Source: Candidatus Uhrbacteria bacterium (lineage in GTDB: Bacteria; Patescibacteriota; Patescibacteriia; UBA9934; GWF2-40-263). From it: a DNA stretch of 40,375 nucleotides. The number at the start of each line of letters is the position of its first letter. Position 1 is the stretch's first letter. The notes beneath the pieces are model-generated. The model was not told the origin of the DNA. It made no database searches and saw only the letters and a program-made list of their open reading frames with translations. The translations under genes and the position numbers were made by a program. The stretch is taken from positions 1 through 40,375 of the forward strand of contig JACRJW010000078.1 of the NCBI GenBank assembly GCA_016235605.1. Reading direction: 5' to 3'. This document shows, piece after piece, positions 1 to 8,287 of this stretch.

Positions 1-1
1 G

Positions 2-457
2 TTGATGCTCGCTGGCGTCCTGCTCCTGCCGGCGCTATTCGTCTCCGCGCAAGAGGGGGGACAAAACGGGCAGCAAGACCGTCCGGGCAAGCCTGGCGTC
101 CCGGTCCAGATCGTCTCGATCGCGACGGGAAGCAACGGTTCAGGGACCATCCAAGCGACCCTTGAGCGCGTCCCTGAAAAGGTTACGGAAGATTTCGGTG
201 TAGAGGAAGGAGATACACTGACGATCACCTTTACAGCTGAGACGACATTTTTTAAGGACAAAGAGGAAGCCACGATCAGCGACTTCGCCGTTGGCGATGT
301 GATTTTCGCCGCAGGTGACGTCAATCTCGAGGAGCTCACGGTTGCCGCAGACCACGTCTCGGACCGCCTGCCCAAGTTTACTCCAAAGTGCCAGCATGAG
401 GATGAGGAAGGGAATCCTGTTGATGAGCCCACCAATCAGTCAGACATTCGAGAATAG
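2..457 (+). CDS. Secreted DUF5666-like protein, 5' end cut by window edge
   Basis: The visible product has a hydrophobic segment (LAGVLLLPALFVSA) followed by QE, which looks like the core and cleavage site of a signal peptide. The basic n-region expected before it is missing, so the true start probably lies upstream of the window; TTG at 2 and ATG at 5 are only the first codons available. The mature part is a single beta-rich domain with the spacing of a DUF5666/OB-like fold (GTIQATLERV, ADTLTITFTAETTFF-like strands, VGDVIFAAGDV). The tail is acidic. It is probably exported; no enzymatic motif is visible. A repeat and a strong terminator follow directly. The function is unknown and the family assignment is by pattern only. 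Confidence 0.6.
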   Translation: MMLAGVLLLPALFVSAQEGGQNGQQDRPGKPGVPVQIVSIATGSNGSGTIQATLERVPEKVTEDFGVEEGDTLTITFTAETTFFKDKEEATISDFAVGDVIFAAGDVNLEELTVAADHVSDRLPKFTPKCQHEDEEGNPVDEPTNQSDIRE

Positions 458-462
458 TGAGA

Positions 463-482
463 CCTGCTTGTCGGCAGGCAGG
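463..482. repeat. 20-bp imperfect palindromic repeat of a type recurrent in CPR genomes
   Basis: The sequence CCTGCTTGTCGGCAGGCAGG begins 5 nt after the stop codon of the first gene and ends 2 nt before a terminator stem. Its ends are complementary (CCTGC with GCAGG). Read on the minus strand it would encode PACRQAG. I recall this peptide appearing often in predicted CPR proteins, which suggests a dispersed short repeat; that recollection is not verified here. Confidence 0.5.
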
Positions 483-484
483 GA

Positions 485-508
485 GCCGGTCAAAGATGAC
501 CGGCTTTT
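485..508 (+). terminator. Rho-independent terminator
   Basis: A perfect 8-bp stem (GCCGGTCA / TGACCGGC) with loop AAGA is followed by TTTT. It ends transcription of the secreted DUF5666-like gene. Confidence 0.85.
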
Positions 509-721
509 GGTTTGAATCTGTACATCTTTCCTGTACGATATTGGAGTCATAGAGGTAAAAGTGAAGAGCCAATGGCAGCGTTTGCATGTGGAATGATCTT
601 TGATGTCGCGCAGATCTTGTCTCCAACTTCCATGAGTATTCAGCAATGGCTTCTCTCCTCATCGCATCATTCGGTGCGGTTTTTATTTATCTTGTCACTA
701 TTGATCTTGTCACATTTGGAG
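509..721. other. Intergenic stretch with no supported gene
   Basis: Between the terminator and the first 41-bp repeat I see no convincing coding sequence. The short ORFs on both strands have no recognisable motifs, and one of them runs into the Cas2-like gene on the other strand. An 8-mer, CTTGTCAC, occurs twice (691-698 and 706-713), which could be a binding site, but this is weak. Confidence 0.4.
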
Positions 722-762
722 TGCTGACTTTTTTTCGCCCCTGCGAAATTTTTTCAGCATTG
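722..762. repeat. 41-bp repeat, copy A (3' side of Cas2-like gene)
   Basis: This copy matches 1288-1328 at 34 of 41 positions in the same orientation. It contains an inner inverted repeat (TTTCGC / GCGAAA) and an outer one (TGCTGA / TCAGCA). It overlaps the stop codon of the minus-strand gene (754-756). It could be an operator, a weak terminator, or one end of a small mobile unit. Confidence 0.75.
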
Positions 763-1281
763 TTTTTTTCCGAGATAGATCGTAACCCATTTTTGGAGCC
801 TCGCCGATATGACGAACTCCTTCACTTCCTTCAGCACGTCTCGATCTGTTTTCCACACGCTTTGCTGTTCTTGCTCGAAGCCGATATTTTTAAGAAAGTA
901 ACGGAAGGCATCTCTTCCGCTCTTCGCATCGACAGGGACATCGTAAAGGACTAGACAGACGTATCCATCCGGTAACCTGGGATGTTCTTGCATCGACTCA
1001 GTCATTAGCTCCAGCCTTCCTTGGTTGGATAACTCAACGAAAAGTCTCCTCTCGATCTTTTTGGTCTTGATGAGTTTTTTACGTTTCAGATACGCTAATC
1101 GGTTTCGATGTTCTCGACGTTCTTTCATTCTGTCTACAGCCAGCTGCTCCTCAGGATCAAGGCGGTACTGCCGCCTACTCGCCGACTGATGAAACAGTTC
1201 CATCGCCTCCGTTGTGCCATTGTCGATCATCCGCAAGAGGGATGTCATTGCTTCCTTACCTTTGGGTCGTTTCTTCTCCAT
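754..1281 (-). CDS. Winged-helix protein with Cas2/PaaX-like C-terminal domain
   Basis: The 175-residue product has a basic N-terminal half containing a probable winged helix (about residues 50-95: NRLAYLKRKKLIKT, then RRLFVELSNQGRLEL). The C-terminal domain (about 105-172) has the pattern of Cas2 and the PaaX C-terminus: a first strand VCLVLYDVP, then FRYFLKNIGFEQEQQSVW, then a last strand WVTIYLG. No cas1, other cas gene or CRISPR array is nearby, so an adaptation role is unlikely. A PaaX-like repressor or a stand-alone Cas2-fold nuclease fits better. Cas2 and PaaX C-domains share a ferredoxin-like fold; assignment here is from visible motifs only. The gene lies between two 41-bp repeats with palindromic cores, one 7-47 nt before its ATG and one across its stop codon. 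This suggests autoregulation or mobility. Confidence 0.7.
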   Translation of the reverse strand: MEKKRPKGKEAMTSLLRMIDNGTTEAMELFHQSASRRQYRLDPEEQLAVDRMKERREHRNRLAYLKRKKLIKTKKIERRLFVELSNQGRLELMTESMQEHPRLPDGYVCLVLYDVPVDAKSGRDAFRYFLKNIGFEQEQQSVWKTDRDVLKEVKEFVISARLQKWVTIYLGKKQC

Positions 1282-1287
1282 AGAGGA

Positions 1288-1328
1288 TGTTGACTTTTTT
1301 TCGCAGGTGCGAAAATTTGTCAGTATTG
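1288..1328. repeat. 41-bp repeat, copy B (5' side of Cas2-like gene); candidate operator
   Basis: This copy has the inner inverted repeat TTTTCGCA / TGCGAAAA. The outer arms (TGTTGA / TCAGTA) are less symmetric than in copy A. It ends 7 nt before the minus-strand start codon, so a protein bound here would cover the promoter of the Cas2-like gene. Confidence 0.75.
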
Positions 1329-1580
1329 ACTCGGTTTAGTTTTGGGGAATGTATAAGATCTGAGCCAATGCAACTTTGGGCTAAGATTACTTTCATGTTG
1401 GTCAATGCAGCGAGCATTGATTTCAAATCAAAATCCCCCGAACACAAAAGCATGTGATTGGGGGAGGTTTGGAGGTTGAAATTTTTAGGGAAGTGTTTGG
1501 CTCACCTCACACATTCATAACATCATTGTTTTGACCTTCCGTCAAGGTTTGACTGGGGATATGTTATACTCAATTTCGCT
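1329..1580. other. Intergenic stretch before cysS
   Basis: No gene is supported. A possible plus-strand promoter lies at 1326-1357 (TTGACT and a TATAAG-like box with long spacing). A six-base inverted repeat (TCCCCC / GGGGGA) lies near 1434-1463. TTGAC / GTCAA arms are at 1531-1545, just upstream of the cysS -10 box. Confidence 0.35.
1562..1570 (+). promoter_or_regulatory. Extended -10 promoter of cysS
   Basis: The string TGTTATACT carries the TGn extension and a near-consensus -10 (TATACT, 1565-1570). The ATG begins 10 nt later, so the transcript should start about 4 nt before the start codon. No Shine-Dalgarno motif is present, so the mRNA is probably leaderless. No good -35 box is seen. 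Confidence 0.7.
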
Positions 1581-2951
1581 ATGATCCGCCTCTACAACAC
1601 CCTCACGCGACAAAAGGAGGAATTCAAACCGATCCATGAAGGCAAAGTCAGCTTGTACGCCTGTGGGCCGACGGTGTATTGGTTCGCGCACATTGGTAAC
1701 GTGCGACGTTATGTTTTTGATGACATTCTTCGTCGTGTTTTGGAATTTAATGGCCTTGAAGTGAAGCACGTCATGAACATCACCGACGTCGGTCATCTGA
1801 CAGGTGACATGGACGAAGGTGAGGACAAGATGATCGTCGCGATGCGTCGGGAAGGAAAGACCGCTCACGAGATCGCGAAGTTTTATACGGACGCATTTTT
1901 GCAGGACGTCGACCGACTGAATATTCGCAGGGCGAATATCTATCCCAAAGCCACTGACCATATTCCTGAGCAGATCGAGATGATCAAGCATTTGGAGAAG
2001 AACGGATATGCGTATCGAACTTCTGATGGGATCTATTTTGATACATCAAAGTTGGAGAATTACGGACGGTTGTCTCAACAACGCTCGGAAGAAAAAAAAG
2101 CGGGAGCTCGAGTCGAGATGGGAGAGAAACGTCACGCGACGGATTTTGCGCTCTGGAGATTTTCTGGTATGGGAAGTATTCGAGAAATGGAGTGGGAATC
2201 ACCCTGGGGAGTTGGTTTTCCTGGCTGGCACATTGAGTGCTCGGCTATGTCGATGAAATATCTCGACGTCCCCTTTGATATCCACACCGGCGGCGTCGAT
2301 CACATTGCCGTGCATCATGAAAACGAAATCGCTCAGACGCAAGGAGCCGAAGGCATTCTGGAAGCCAACTTCTGGATGCATAGCGAGTTTCTCACGGTGG
2401 ACAACGGCAAGATGAGCAAGTCGCTCGGAAACCTCTACACGATCGATGATCTGATCGCAAAGGGTTACGATCCGCTCGCGTATCGTTATTTCGTTTTGTC
2501 TGCGCATTATCGTTCCAAGATCAACTTCACCTTTGAGGCGCTCGACGCCGCGCAAAACGCTCTCACGAAACTTCGCGAAACGGTCCGTGATTGGGACGAA
2601 CCAGATGTCGGTTGTGCAGAGCTCGAGGAAAAATTTCTTGCGGCGATGAATGATGACCTTGGTACGCCCCAAGCTCTTGCGATTGTCTGGGAACTTGTGA
2701 ATGCGGATCTTCCCACCGGTGCCAAGGCTGAATCGATTCTGCGCATGGATCAAGTTCTGGGATTACGACTCAAAGAATACGTCGCTCACAGGGTGCAGGT
2801 TCCTTCTGTGGTGCAAGATCTTGTTGAACAACGAGAAGAGGCGCGAAACGCTAAGGACTGGAAGCGATCAGATGAATTGCGTAAACAGATCGAGATTCTT
2901 GGTTTCCTTGTTGAGGATACTCCAGGCGGTTCTCACATCAAAAAGTTCTAA
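1581..2951 (+). CDS. cysS: Cysteine--tRNA ligase
   Basis: This class I aminoacyl-tRNA synthetase charges tRNA-Cys with cysteine in the cytosol. The 456-residue length is normal. Visible motifs are YACGPTVY with the first zinc ligand, the HIGH-class signature as AHIGN, IECSAM and [16 protein letters not shown] supplying the remaining zinc ligands, and GKMSKSLGN as the KMSKS loop. The C-terminal part is the helical anticodon-binding region. The start is set by an extended -10 box that leaves only about 4 nt of leader. A terminator follows 4 nt after the stop, so this is a single-gene unit. I see nothing unusual in the active site apart from HIGN replacing HIGH, which is common in CysRS. Confidence 0.98.
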   Translation: MIRLYNTLTRQKEEFKPIHEGKVSLYACGPTVYWFAHIGNVRRYVFDDILRRVLEFNGLEVKHVMNITDVGHLTGDMDEGEDKMIVAMRREGKTAHEIAKFYTDAFLQDVDRLNIRRANIYPKATDHIPEQIEMIKHLEKNGYAYRTSDGIYFDTSKLENYGRLSQQRSEEKKAGARVEMGEKRHATDFALWRFSGMGSIREMEWESPWGVGFPGWHIECSAMSMKYLDVPFDIHTGGVDHIAVHHENEIAQTQGAEGILEANFWMHSEFLTVDNGKMSKSLGNLYTIDDLIAKGYDPLAYRYFVLSAHYRSKINFTFEALDAAQNALTKLRETVRDWDEPDVGCAELEEKFLAAMNDDLGTPQALAIVWELVNADLPTGAKAESILRMDQVLGLRLKEYVAHRVQVPSVVQDLVEQREEARNAKDWKRSDELRKQIEILGFLVEDTPGGSHIKKF

Positions 2952-2955
2952 AGAT

Positions 2956-2984
2956 CGTGGGGATAACCCGCGGTTTTTTCTTTT
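2956..2984 (+). terminator. Terminator after cysS
   Basis: A 6-bp stem (CGTGGG / CCCGCG, one T-G pair) with loop GATAA is followed by G and six T residues. Confidence 0.65.
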
Positions 2985-2989
2985 TGTGG

Positions 2990-2995
2990 TAAAAT
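2990..2995 (+). promoter_or_regulatory. -10 box of the 3006 gene
   Basis: TAAAAT ends 10 nt before the ATG at 3006. This is the same spacing as for cysS, so a leaderless transcript is predicted for the DUF87 ATPase operon. Confidence 0.55.
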
Positions 2996-3005
2996 AGAAA
3001 CGATT

Positions 3006-3530
3006 ATGGGTGATGGTAGAGAAAAAGATTTGCCAGTGGTAAAGCCGGTTGAAACGCCGGTTGTGGTTGACGCTGTTCGCGAGAGCGCTCCAGAGATGCT
3101 GGAGGGAAGTGAGACAGGAGAATCGCCAAAAGAAGCCGTGATGATGAAGGAGCCAAGGACAAGGGAGACGGCTGCGAGCGCGCCTGCGCCGGTTGTCTCA
3201 ATGCCTGTGCGCATCGTCCCCAAAGCCGGAGATCGCCTGACAAAAGAAATTGAAGACATTCTCTCCGAGGATCTCACAGACCTGTATCTTGCGATGCCTC
3301 CTGAGAAGCAGCAGCAATTCAAAACCAAAGGAGAGGAGACAACCTCAAAGGTTCGTGAGTTGGTGCGTGCGGCCAAGGTGAACGCGAAGAAAATTTTTCA
3401 ACTCATCCGTGACTGGCTGAAGGTCATTCCAGCTGTGAACCGATTTTTTCTCGAGCAAGAGGCAAAAATCAAGACCGATAAAATTTTGCTCGTGAGTGAG
3501 GAGGAGAAAAAACGAAACGAAACGATGTGA
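3006..3530 (+). CDS. Conserved unknown protein paired with DUF87 ATPase
   Basis: The 174-residue product has an N-terminal half (1-80) that is low-complexity and rich in P, V, E and A. Its C-terminal helical half carries a run of conserved-looking segments: IEDILSEDL, MPPEKQQQFKTKGEE, RDWLKVIPAVNRFFLEQEAKIKTDKILL. There is no signal peptide or membrane helix. The stop codon overlaps the ATG of the large ATPase by one base (TGATG), so translation is probably coupled and the two products likely act together. From memory this pair recurs in CPR genomes, but I know no assigned function. A cytosolic adaptor for the ATPase is an inference from context. Confidence 0.75.
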   Translation: MGDGREKDLPVVKPVETPVVVDAVRESAPEMLEGSETGESPKEAVMMKEPRTRETAASAPAPVVSMPVRIVPKAGDRLTKEIEDILSEDLTDLYLAMPPEKQQQFKTKGEETTSKVRELVRAAKVNAKKIFQLIRDWLKVIPAVNRFFLEQEAKIKTDKILLVSEEEKKRNETM

Positions 3531-6076
3531 TGAGTCTACTTCAATCTGGTTTGCAGACAAGCGCACAACCTGCACGAGCGGTCACACAGGGGGATCTTTA
3601 TGTTTCTGGGCTGATCGTATGGTCCCTGTTGGGCCTGTTCGTCCTGATCGGTTCTTTGTTTCTTGTGAGGATGTTGTTACGTCGATACGCGCGGGCCAAA
3701 CAAGCCACGTTCAATCGAGTGACGCTTCTGGTGACGCTCCCAAAGTTTCGACGCGAAGAAGAAAGTGAACGGGGAGGGACAAAAGAACAAATCAAGGAAG
3801 AGATCGCCGCCGCTGAAATTTTTTTCTCTGCGGTGGGTGGGCTCAGGGCCCAGCATGGCTTCCACGCCTGGCTGTTTGGACGCAGTGATGAAATCGCGTT
3901 TGAGATCGTCTCCCACAACAAACGCATCAGATTTTACGTCTCGGTCCCTGTGGCGATGCGCCAGATGGTTGAACAACAATTGTCCGCTGCGTATCCAGAT
4001 GTCTACCTGGAAGAAGTCGAAGATTACAATATCTTCCAACCCACAGGCGTGATGGTCGGCAGTCATCTCGTGTTCCGTCGGCAAAGCGCGTTTCCCATCA
4101 AAACCTACACGACTCTTGAAAAAGATCCGCTCAATGCGATCACGAACATCCTCTCAAAACTTCCAGAGGAGGACGGGGCGGCGTTTCAATTTTTGGTGCG
4201 ATCTTCGTATGCCAGATGGCGCAAGCCCGGTATCAAGATCGCCAGCGACATGCAACAAGGAATGAAACTTGATGAGGCGATCAAAGGCAAAAAAGCAAAA
4301 AAAATAGATTTCCTGGAACTGGCAGGGTTCGGGGGCGATAAACCAAAGGAACCGGAAAAAGAATATCGTTTGTCACCGTTGGAGGATCAGATCGTGAAAG
4401 GCTTGCAAGAGAAGGCTAGCAAGGCGGGCATGGACGTGTGCATCCGTCTGGTGAGCGCTTCCAAAACCGCCGAGGCCGCACAATCTCTCATGCAAAATAT
4501 GCTGAACGCCTTTGCGCAGTTCAACATCTATGAGTACGGCAATTCGTTCGTAAAAGTGATCCCAAGGCGCAAAAAACGGATCATCCAAGATTTTATTTAT
4601 CGGACGTTTGATGAACGCAATACCGTTGTCGTGAATGCCGAGGAGATGGCGAGCCTGTGGCACTTGCCGCTCCCTTGGACGGATACGCCCAACATCCAGT
4701 GGCTCATCGCGCGCAAAGGCCCTGCGCCTGCCAACGTTCCAGGGCCTGAGGATGGCGATATCGAATTGGGCTACAACATGTTCCGTGGGATCAAGACGCC
4801 CGTGTGGATGAAAGCGCTCGATCGTACCCGACACATGTACATCATCGGCAAGTCCGGTTCTGGTAAGTCCCAGTTGATTGCCAGTCTTGCCTTGCAAGAT
4901 ATCCGCGCAGGTCACGGGGTCGCCGTCGTGGAGCCGCACGGCGATCTCATTGAACAGATCCTAGCGAACATTCCCAAAGAGCGTGTGGATGACGTGATCG
5001 TGTTCAATCCCTCCGACGTCGATCGCCCGATGGGTCTCAATATGCTGGAGGCTAAGGACGAAAGCATGAAGGATTTTGCGGCGCAGGAAATGGTGGCGAT
5101 TTTTTACAAGCTGTTTCCGCCTGAGATGATCGGCCCCATGTTTGAGCACCACATGCGAAACGTGATGCTAACCTTAATGGCCGACACAGAAAATCCAGGA
5201 ACGATCGCTGAGATTCCACGAATGTTTTCTGATGTTGATTTTCAACAAAAGTGGCGCGCAAAAGTCACCGATCCCGTGATTCAGTCCTACTGGGTGAACG
5301 AGGTGGACAAGACGTCTGACTTCCACAAGTCGGAAATGCTCGGCTACTTGATCTCCAAAGTTGGACGCTTTGTGGAAAATGAAATGATGCGGAACATCAT
5401 CGGCCAGACGCGATCGAGTTTTGATTTCCGCGACGTCATGGACAAGAAGAAAATTTTGCTCGTGAACCTCTCAAAAGGAAAAACCGGGGACGTGAACGCC
5501 GAGCTCTTGGGTCTCATCATCGTGTCCAAGCTGCAGATGGCGGCTCTCACACGCGCCGATATCCCCGAAGACCAGCGCCACGACTTTTATCTCTACATCG
5601 ATGAGTTCCAAAACTTCATCACGGATTCGATCGCCACGATTTTGTCCGAGGCGCGTAAGTATCGTCTGAACCTCATCATCGCCCACCAGTACATCGGCCA
5701 GCTCGTGAAAAATAACGACACGAAAATCCGCGATGCCGTGTTTGGCAACGTGGGAACAAACTTTGTCGCGCGCATTGGGCCTGAGGACGTAGAGACGCTC
5801 GAGAAACTCTACGCGCCGGAGTTTTCTGGGTATGATATGATCAACTCCGATAAGTTTACGTGGTATGTGAAGATGATCGTCGATAATGCCCAGATCAAAC
5901 CCTTTACGCTCAACTTCAAGCCGCCGCCAAAAGGAGATGTTGAGCTCGCGACCGCGATCAAAGAACTTTCGCGTCTCAAGTATGGACGGGATCGGGCGAT
6001 TGTCACGGCCGACCTTGCTGAGAGGATGCAGATGGTGAACCTGGGGCCGGTCACCACGAAACCTGGAGAATTTTAA
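3530..6076 (+). CDS. DUF87/VirD4-TraD-like membrane-anchored ATPase
   Basis: The 848-residue product begins with a membrane helix (about residues 25-50, GLIVWSLLGLFVLIGSLFLV). A large N-terminal domain follows, then a HerA/VirD4-class motor domain with Walker A GKSGSGKS near residue 440 and Walker B LYIDEFQNF near 690. The stretch GHGVAVVEPHGDLIEQIL after Walker A is typical of VirD4/VirB4-like pumps. Such motors move DNA or protein through envelope channels. No relaxase or other type IV secretion genes are adjacent, so the substrate is unknown. The ATG at 3530 is preferred over the GTG at 3527 because it overlaps the upstream stop as TGATG. The next gene starts 2 nt after the stop, so it belongs to the same operon running to dnaX. 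Confidence 0.85.
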   Translation: MSLLQSGLQTSAQPARAVTQGDLYVSGLIVWSLLGLFVLIGSLFLVRMLLRRYARAKQATFNRVTLLVTLPKFRREEESERGGTKEQIKEEIAAAEIFFSAVGGLRAQHGFHAWLFGRSDEIAFEIVSHNKRIRFYVSVPVAMRQMVEQQLSAAYPDVYLEEVEDYNIFQPTGVMVGSHLVFRRQSAFPIKTYTTLEKDPLNAITNILSKLPEEDGAAFQFLVRSSYARWRKPGIKIASDMQQGMKLDEAIKGKKAKKIDFLELAGFGGDKPKEPEKEYRLSPLEDQIVKGLQEKASKAGMDVCIRLVSASKTAEAAQSLMQNMLNAFAQFNIYEYGNSFVKVIPRRKKRIIQDFIYRTFDERNTVVVNAEEMASLWHLPLPWTDTPNIQWLIARKGPAPANVPGPEDGDIELGYNMFRGIKTPVWMKALDRTRHMYIIGKSGSGKSQLIASLALQDIRAGHGVAVVEPHGDLIEQILANIPKERVDDVIVFNPSDVDRPMGLNMLEAKDESMKDFAAQEMVAIFYKLFPPEMIGPMFEHHMRNVMLTLMADTENPGTIAEIPRMFSDVDFQQKWRAKVTDPVIQSYWVNEVDKTSDFHKSEMLGYLISKVGRFVENEMMRNIIGQTRSSFDFRDVMDKKKILLVNLSKGKTGDVNAELLGLIIVSKLQMAALTRADIPEDQRHDFYLYIDEFQNFITDSIATILSEARKYRLNLIIAHQYIGQLVKNNDTKIRDAVFGNVGTNFVARIGPEDVETLEKLYAPEFSGYDMINSDKFTWYVKMIVDNAQIKPFTLNFKPPPKGDVELATAIKELSRLKYGRDRAIVTADLAERMQMVNLGPVTTKPGEF

Positions 6077-6078
6077 TT

Positions 6079-6699
6079 ATGGACACCTTTCTTGATGAGG
6101 AAGAAGAACTGTTTGAAGCTGAACCGGACGCTCAGCTTCATGCCAACCGTGTGGAGCATGGCGACGTGCGCGGTCGTTTGGCGTTACAAATGTTGAAACA
6201 CGTGCGCGACTCCATGAATCATATTATCCAGCTGCTCGAGGAAGGTGATACGGCGCGAGCTACGCGGCACATGGTTGATTTTGTCTCGAGCAAGAAACGC
6301 ACGGAGACAGAGCTTGAGACCACTTCAGGTTCACGTGTCCTGGAAGGCGTCTTTGACGGCATGGCCATGGTGGGAGGTGACGGCGTGCGTTACGCGGTTC
6401 CAGAGAACTATGCGTCGAAGTCCAAACTGGTGGAAGGGGACATTTTGAAGCTCACCATCAAGCCCGATGGCACCAACGTGTTCAAGCAAATCGGCCCGAT
6501 TGAACGCAGACGTTTGGTGGGTGAACTCGCGCTGGATGCATCCACCCAGGAACCGGTTGTGATGTGCGGACAGGACGTGTATAAAGTGCTTGCCGCGACG
6601 GTTTCCTATTTTAAGGGGATCCCAGGCGATGAGGTCGTGATTCTTGTTCCAAGCGGCGGACGCTGTGTCTGGGCGGCGGTGGAGAGGATCAGTCATTAG
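6079..6699 (+). CDS. Conserved unknown protein between DUF87 ATPase and dnaX
   Basis: The 206-residue soluble product has an acidic N-terminus (LDEEEELFEAEPD), a helical segment around residues 35-75, and a beta-rich C-terminal domain with a conserved-looking core (VRYAVPENYASKSKLVEGDILKLTIKPDGTNVFKQIGP). The last 60 residues look like a small barrel (GIPGDEVVILVPSGGRCVWAAVE). The gene starts 2 nt after the ATPase stop and ends 1 nt before the dnaX ATG, so it is co-transcribed with both. I do not recognise a characterised family. The pattern VEGDxLKLTI resembles nucleic-acid-binding beta-barrels, but that is only a guess. Confidence 0.75.
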   Translation: MDTFLDEEEELFEAEPDAQLHANRVEHGDVRGRLALQMLKHVRDSMNHIIQLLEEGDTARATRHMVDFVSSKKRTETELETTSGSRVLEGVFDGMAMVGGDGVRYAVPENYASKSKLVEGDILKLTIKPDGTNVFKQIGPIERRRLVGELALDASTQEPVVMCGQDVYKVLAATVSYFKGIPGDEVVILVPSGGRCVWAAVERISH

Positions 6700-6700
6700 T

Positions 6701-8158
6701 ATGTCCAAGGTCATTTATCGAATCTATCGACCAACCACCTTTGGGACCGTGAGCGGGCAAAACCACGTGGTCACTACCCTTCAAAACCAATACGCTTCTG
6801 AGTCCCTGGCTCATGCGTATCTGTTTACGGGTCCGCGCGGGGTTGGCAAAACGACGGTTGCACGGCTCTTGGCGAAGCTCGTGAATTGTTTGGACCCCAA
6901 AAAAAATGAACCGTGCAATACCTGTACGGCTTGCGTGGCGGTGAGCTCAGGAACGGCTCTGGATATGTTTGAGATCGACGCGGCTTCCCACACGGATGTC
7001 GAGCATGTGCGAGAGACGATCATTCAATCCGTGCGGTTTGCCCCAAGCTTGCTCAAAAAGAAAGTGTATATTATCGATGAGGTGCACATGCTCTCGGGAA
7101 GTGCGTTCAACGCGCTGTTGAAGACGCTCGAGGAACCGCCTGAGCACGTCCTTTTTATTTTGGCGACGACGGAGATCCACAAAGTTCCAGAGACTGTTAT
7201 CAGCCGTTGCCAGCGGTTTGATTTTCGAAAAATTTCGCCGGAGGGACTTGTGGGCCGCATGCAGGGGATTGTGAAGGAGGAAGGCGTACAGGTTGATCTG
7301 GACGTCCTTCAGGCCATCGCCAGGCACAGTGGCGGCTGTGCGCGTGACGCTGAAAGTTTGCTCGGCCAAGTCCTGGCGCTTGGTGAAAAGCGGGTCAGCA
7401 TGAAGGAAGCCTCGCTCGTTTTACCGGCAACGTCGTTGGTGTTGGTGGAAGAATTTGTTGGCGCCCTCTGCACCTCCGACGCACAGAGCGCCATCACCCT
7501 GTTGAACACCTATCTTGATCAAGGTGTCGATCTCCATCAGTTTCTTGCTGACACGACTTCCTGGCTCCGTGATCGGCTTCTTGCATCTGTGTCCCAGAAA
7601 GAATTTCAGTTTGCTCCAGCCTTTCTTGGCAAGACGATTGAGGAACTGTTGAGTGCTGAACGTCTGATCCGCTCTGAACACATTCCACAGTTACCTGTGG
7701 AGCTTGCGATTATCAGGATCTGTACAGGAAGAGATGAAGTGCCAAAAAATTTTAAGAAGCAGGAGGTTGATTCGACGTGTCCTCACGTCGAGAGGGCCTC
7801 TCCTTCTCAGGATGACACGACGGTCACGGTCTTTGATACGATCCCTGTGATTAGCCTCGACGAGGTCAAAGAAAAATGGCCGCAGGTGTACGAGCAGATC
7901 AAGTCGTGCAGCGCGTCACTCCCGCTGTTCATGAATTCATGTGAGCTTCGATCCGTTGCCGGGAACCGTGTCGAGATCGGTTTTGAGCACGACCTGTATG
8001 TCCAGACGGTGAACCAAGAAAAGAATCGTCGAACGATTGAAGATGTTTTTGAGAAAGTCTTGGGGAAACGGCTGAGCGTGAAAGCGATCCAGGCCAAGCG
8101 ACCTGAAGAAGCCGCCGTCCAAGAGCTTCTGGCAGAATTCGGTGGGAACGTTATCTAG
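6701..8158 (+). CDS. dnaX: DNA polymerase III subunit gamma/tau
   Basis: DnaX is the ATPase of the clamp loader that places the sliding clamp on primed DNA. The AAA+ domain shows Walker A (GPRGVGKTT), the four-cysteine zinc module (C-x8-C-x2-C-x2-C in the CLDPKKNEPCNTCTAC region), Walker B (IIDEVHML) and the sensor 1/SRC motif (SRCQRF). The collar region follows. The C-terminal 130 residues form a short tau-like extension. Length is 485 residues from the ATG at 6701, which begins 1 nt after the upstream stop. The longer ORF start at 6644 overlaps the previous gene and is not needed. A strong bidirectional terminator lies 7 nt after the stop. Confidence 0.96.
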   Translation: MSKVIYRIYRPTTFGTVSGQNHVVTTLQNQYASESLAHAYLFTGPRGVGKTTVARLLAKLVNCLDPKKNEPCNTCTACVAVSSGTALDMFEIDAASHTDVEHVRETIIQSVRFAPSLLKKKVYIIDEVHMLSGSAFNALLKTLEEPPEHVLFILATTEIHKVPETVISRCQRFDFRKISPEGLVGRMQGIVKEEGVQVDLDVLQAIARHSGGCARDAESLLGQVLALGEKRVSMKEASLVLPATSLVLVEEFVGALCTSDAQSAITLLNTYLDQGVDLHQFLADTTSWLRDRLLASVSQKEFQFAPAFLGKTIEELLSAERLIRSEHIPQLPVELAIIRICTGRDEVPKNFKKQEVDSTCPHVERASPSQDDTTVTVFDTIPVISLDEVKEKWPQVYEQIKSCSASLPLFMNSCELRSVAGNRVEIGFEHDLYVQTVNQEKNRRTIEDVFEKVLGKRLSVKAIQAKRPEEAAVQELLAEFGGNVI

Positions 8159-8165
8159 GGAAAAG

Positions 8166-8197
8166 AAAAAACGATCGTCCAGTGACGGTCGTTTTTT
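8166..8197. terminator. Bidirectional terminator between dnaX and tRNA-Gln
   Basis: A 14-bp stem with one wobble pair (AAAAAACGATCGTC / GACGGTCGTTTTTT) and loop CAGT has A and T tracts on both sides, so it can stop dnaX on the plus strand and tRNA-Gln on the minus strand. Confidence 0.9.
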
Positions 8198-8198
8198 C

Positions 8199-8272
8199 TG
8201 GTTCCCGAGCAGGGATTCGAACCCCGATTGACTGGTTCAGAGCCAGCTGTCCTGCCTTTAGACGACTCGGGA
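8199..8272 (-). tRNA. tRNA-Gln (anticodon CTG)
   Basis: Read on the minus strand, the 74-nt gene folds as a cloverleaf: acceptor TCCCGAG / CTCGGGA, anticodon stem GCTGG / CCAGT with loop CTCTGAA, and T-arm GGGGTTCGAATCCC. The 3' CCA is encoded. The anticodon is at 8238-8240. In a GatCAB-using organism this tRNA would be charged with Glu and amidated, which fits gatC and gatA in this window. Confidence 0.95.
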
Positions 8273-8287
8273 GTGATAAGCGGCGAA

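Noticed and set aside
646-954. 102-aa plus-strand ORF with a hydrophobic N-terminus
   Set aside because: It runs through repeat copy A and antisense to the Cas2-like gene; the hydrophobic part comes from T-rich DNA.
722-1328. CRISPR array next to a Cas2-like gene
   Set aside because: There are only two repeat copies, separated by a whole gene, with no spacer-sized units and no cas1.
7937-8122. Minus-strand short ORFs under dnaX
   Set aside because: They have no start signals or motifs and are fully covered by the clear dnaX frame.
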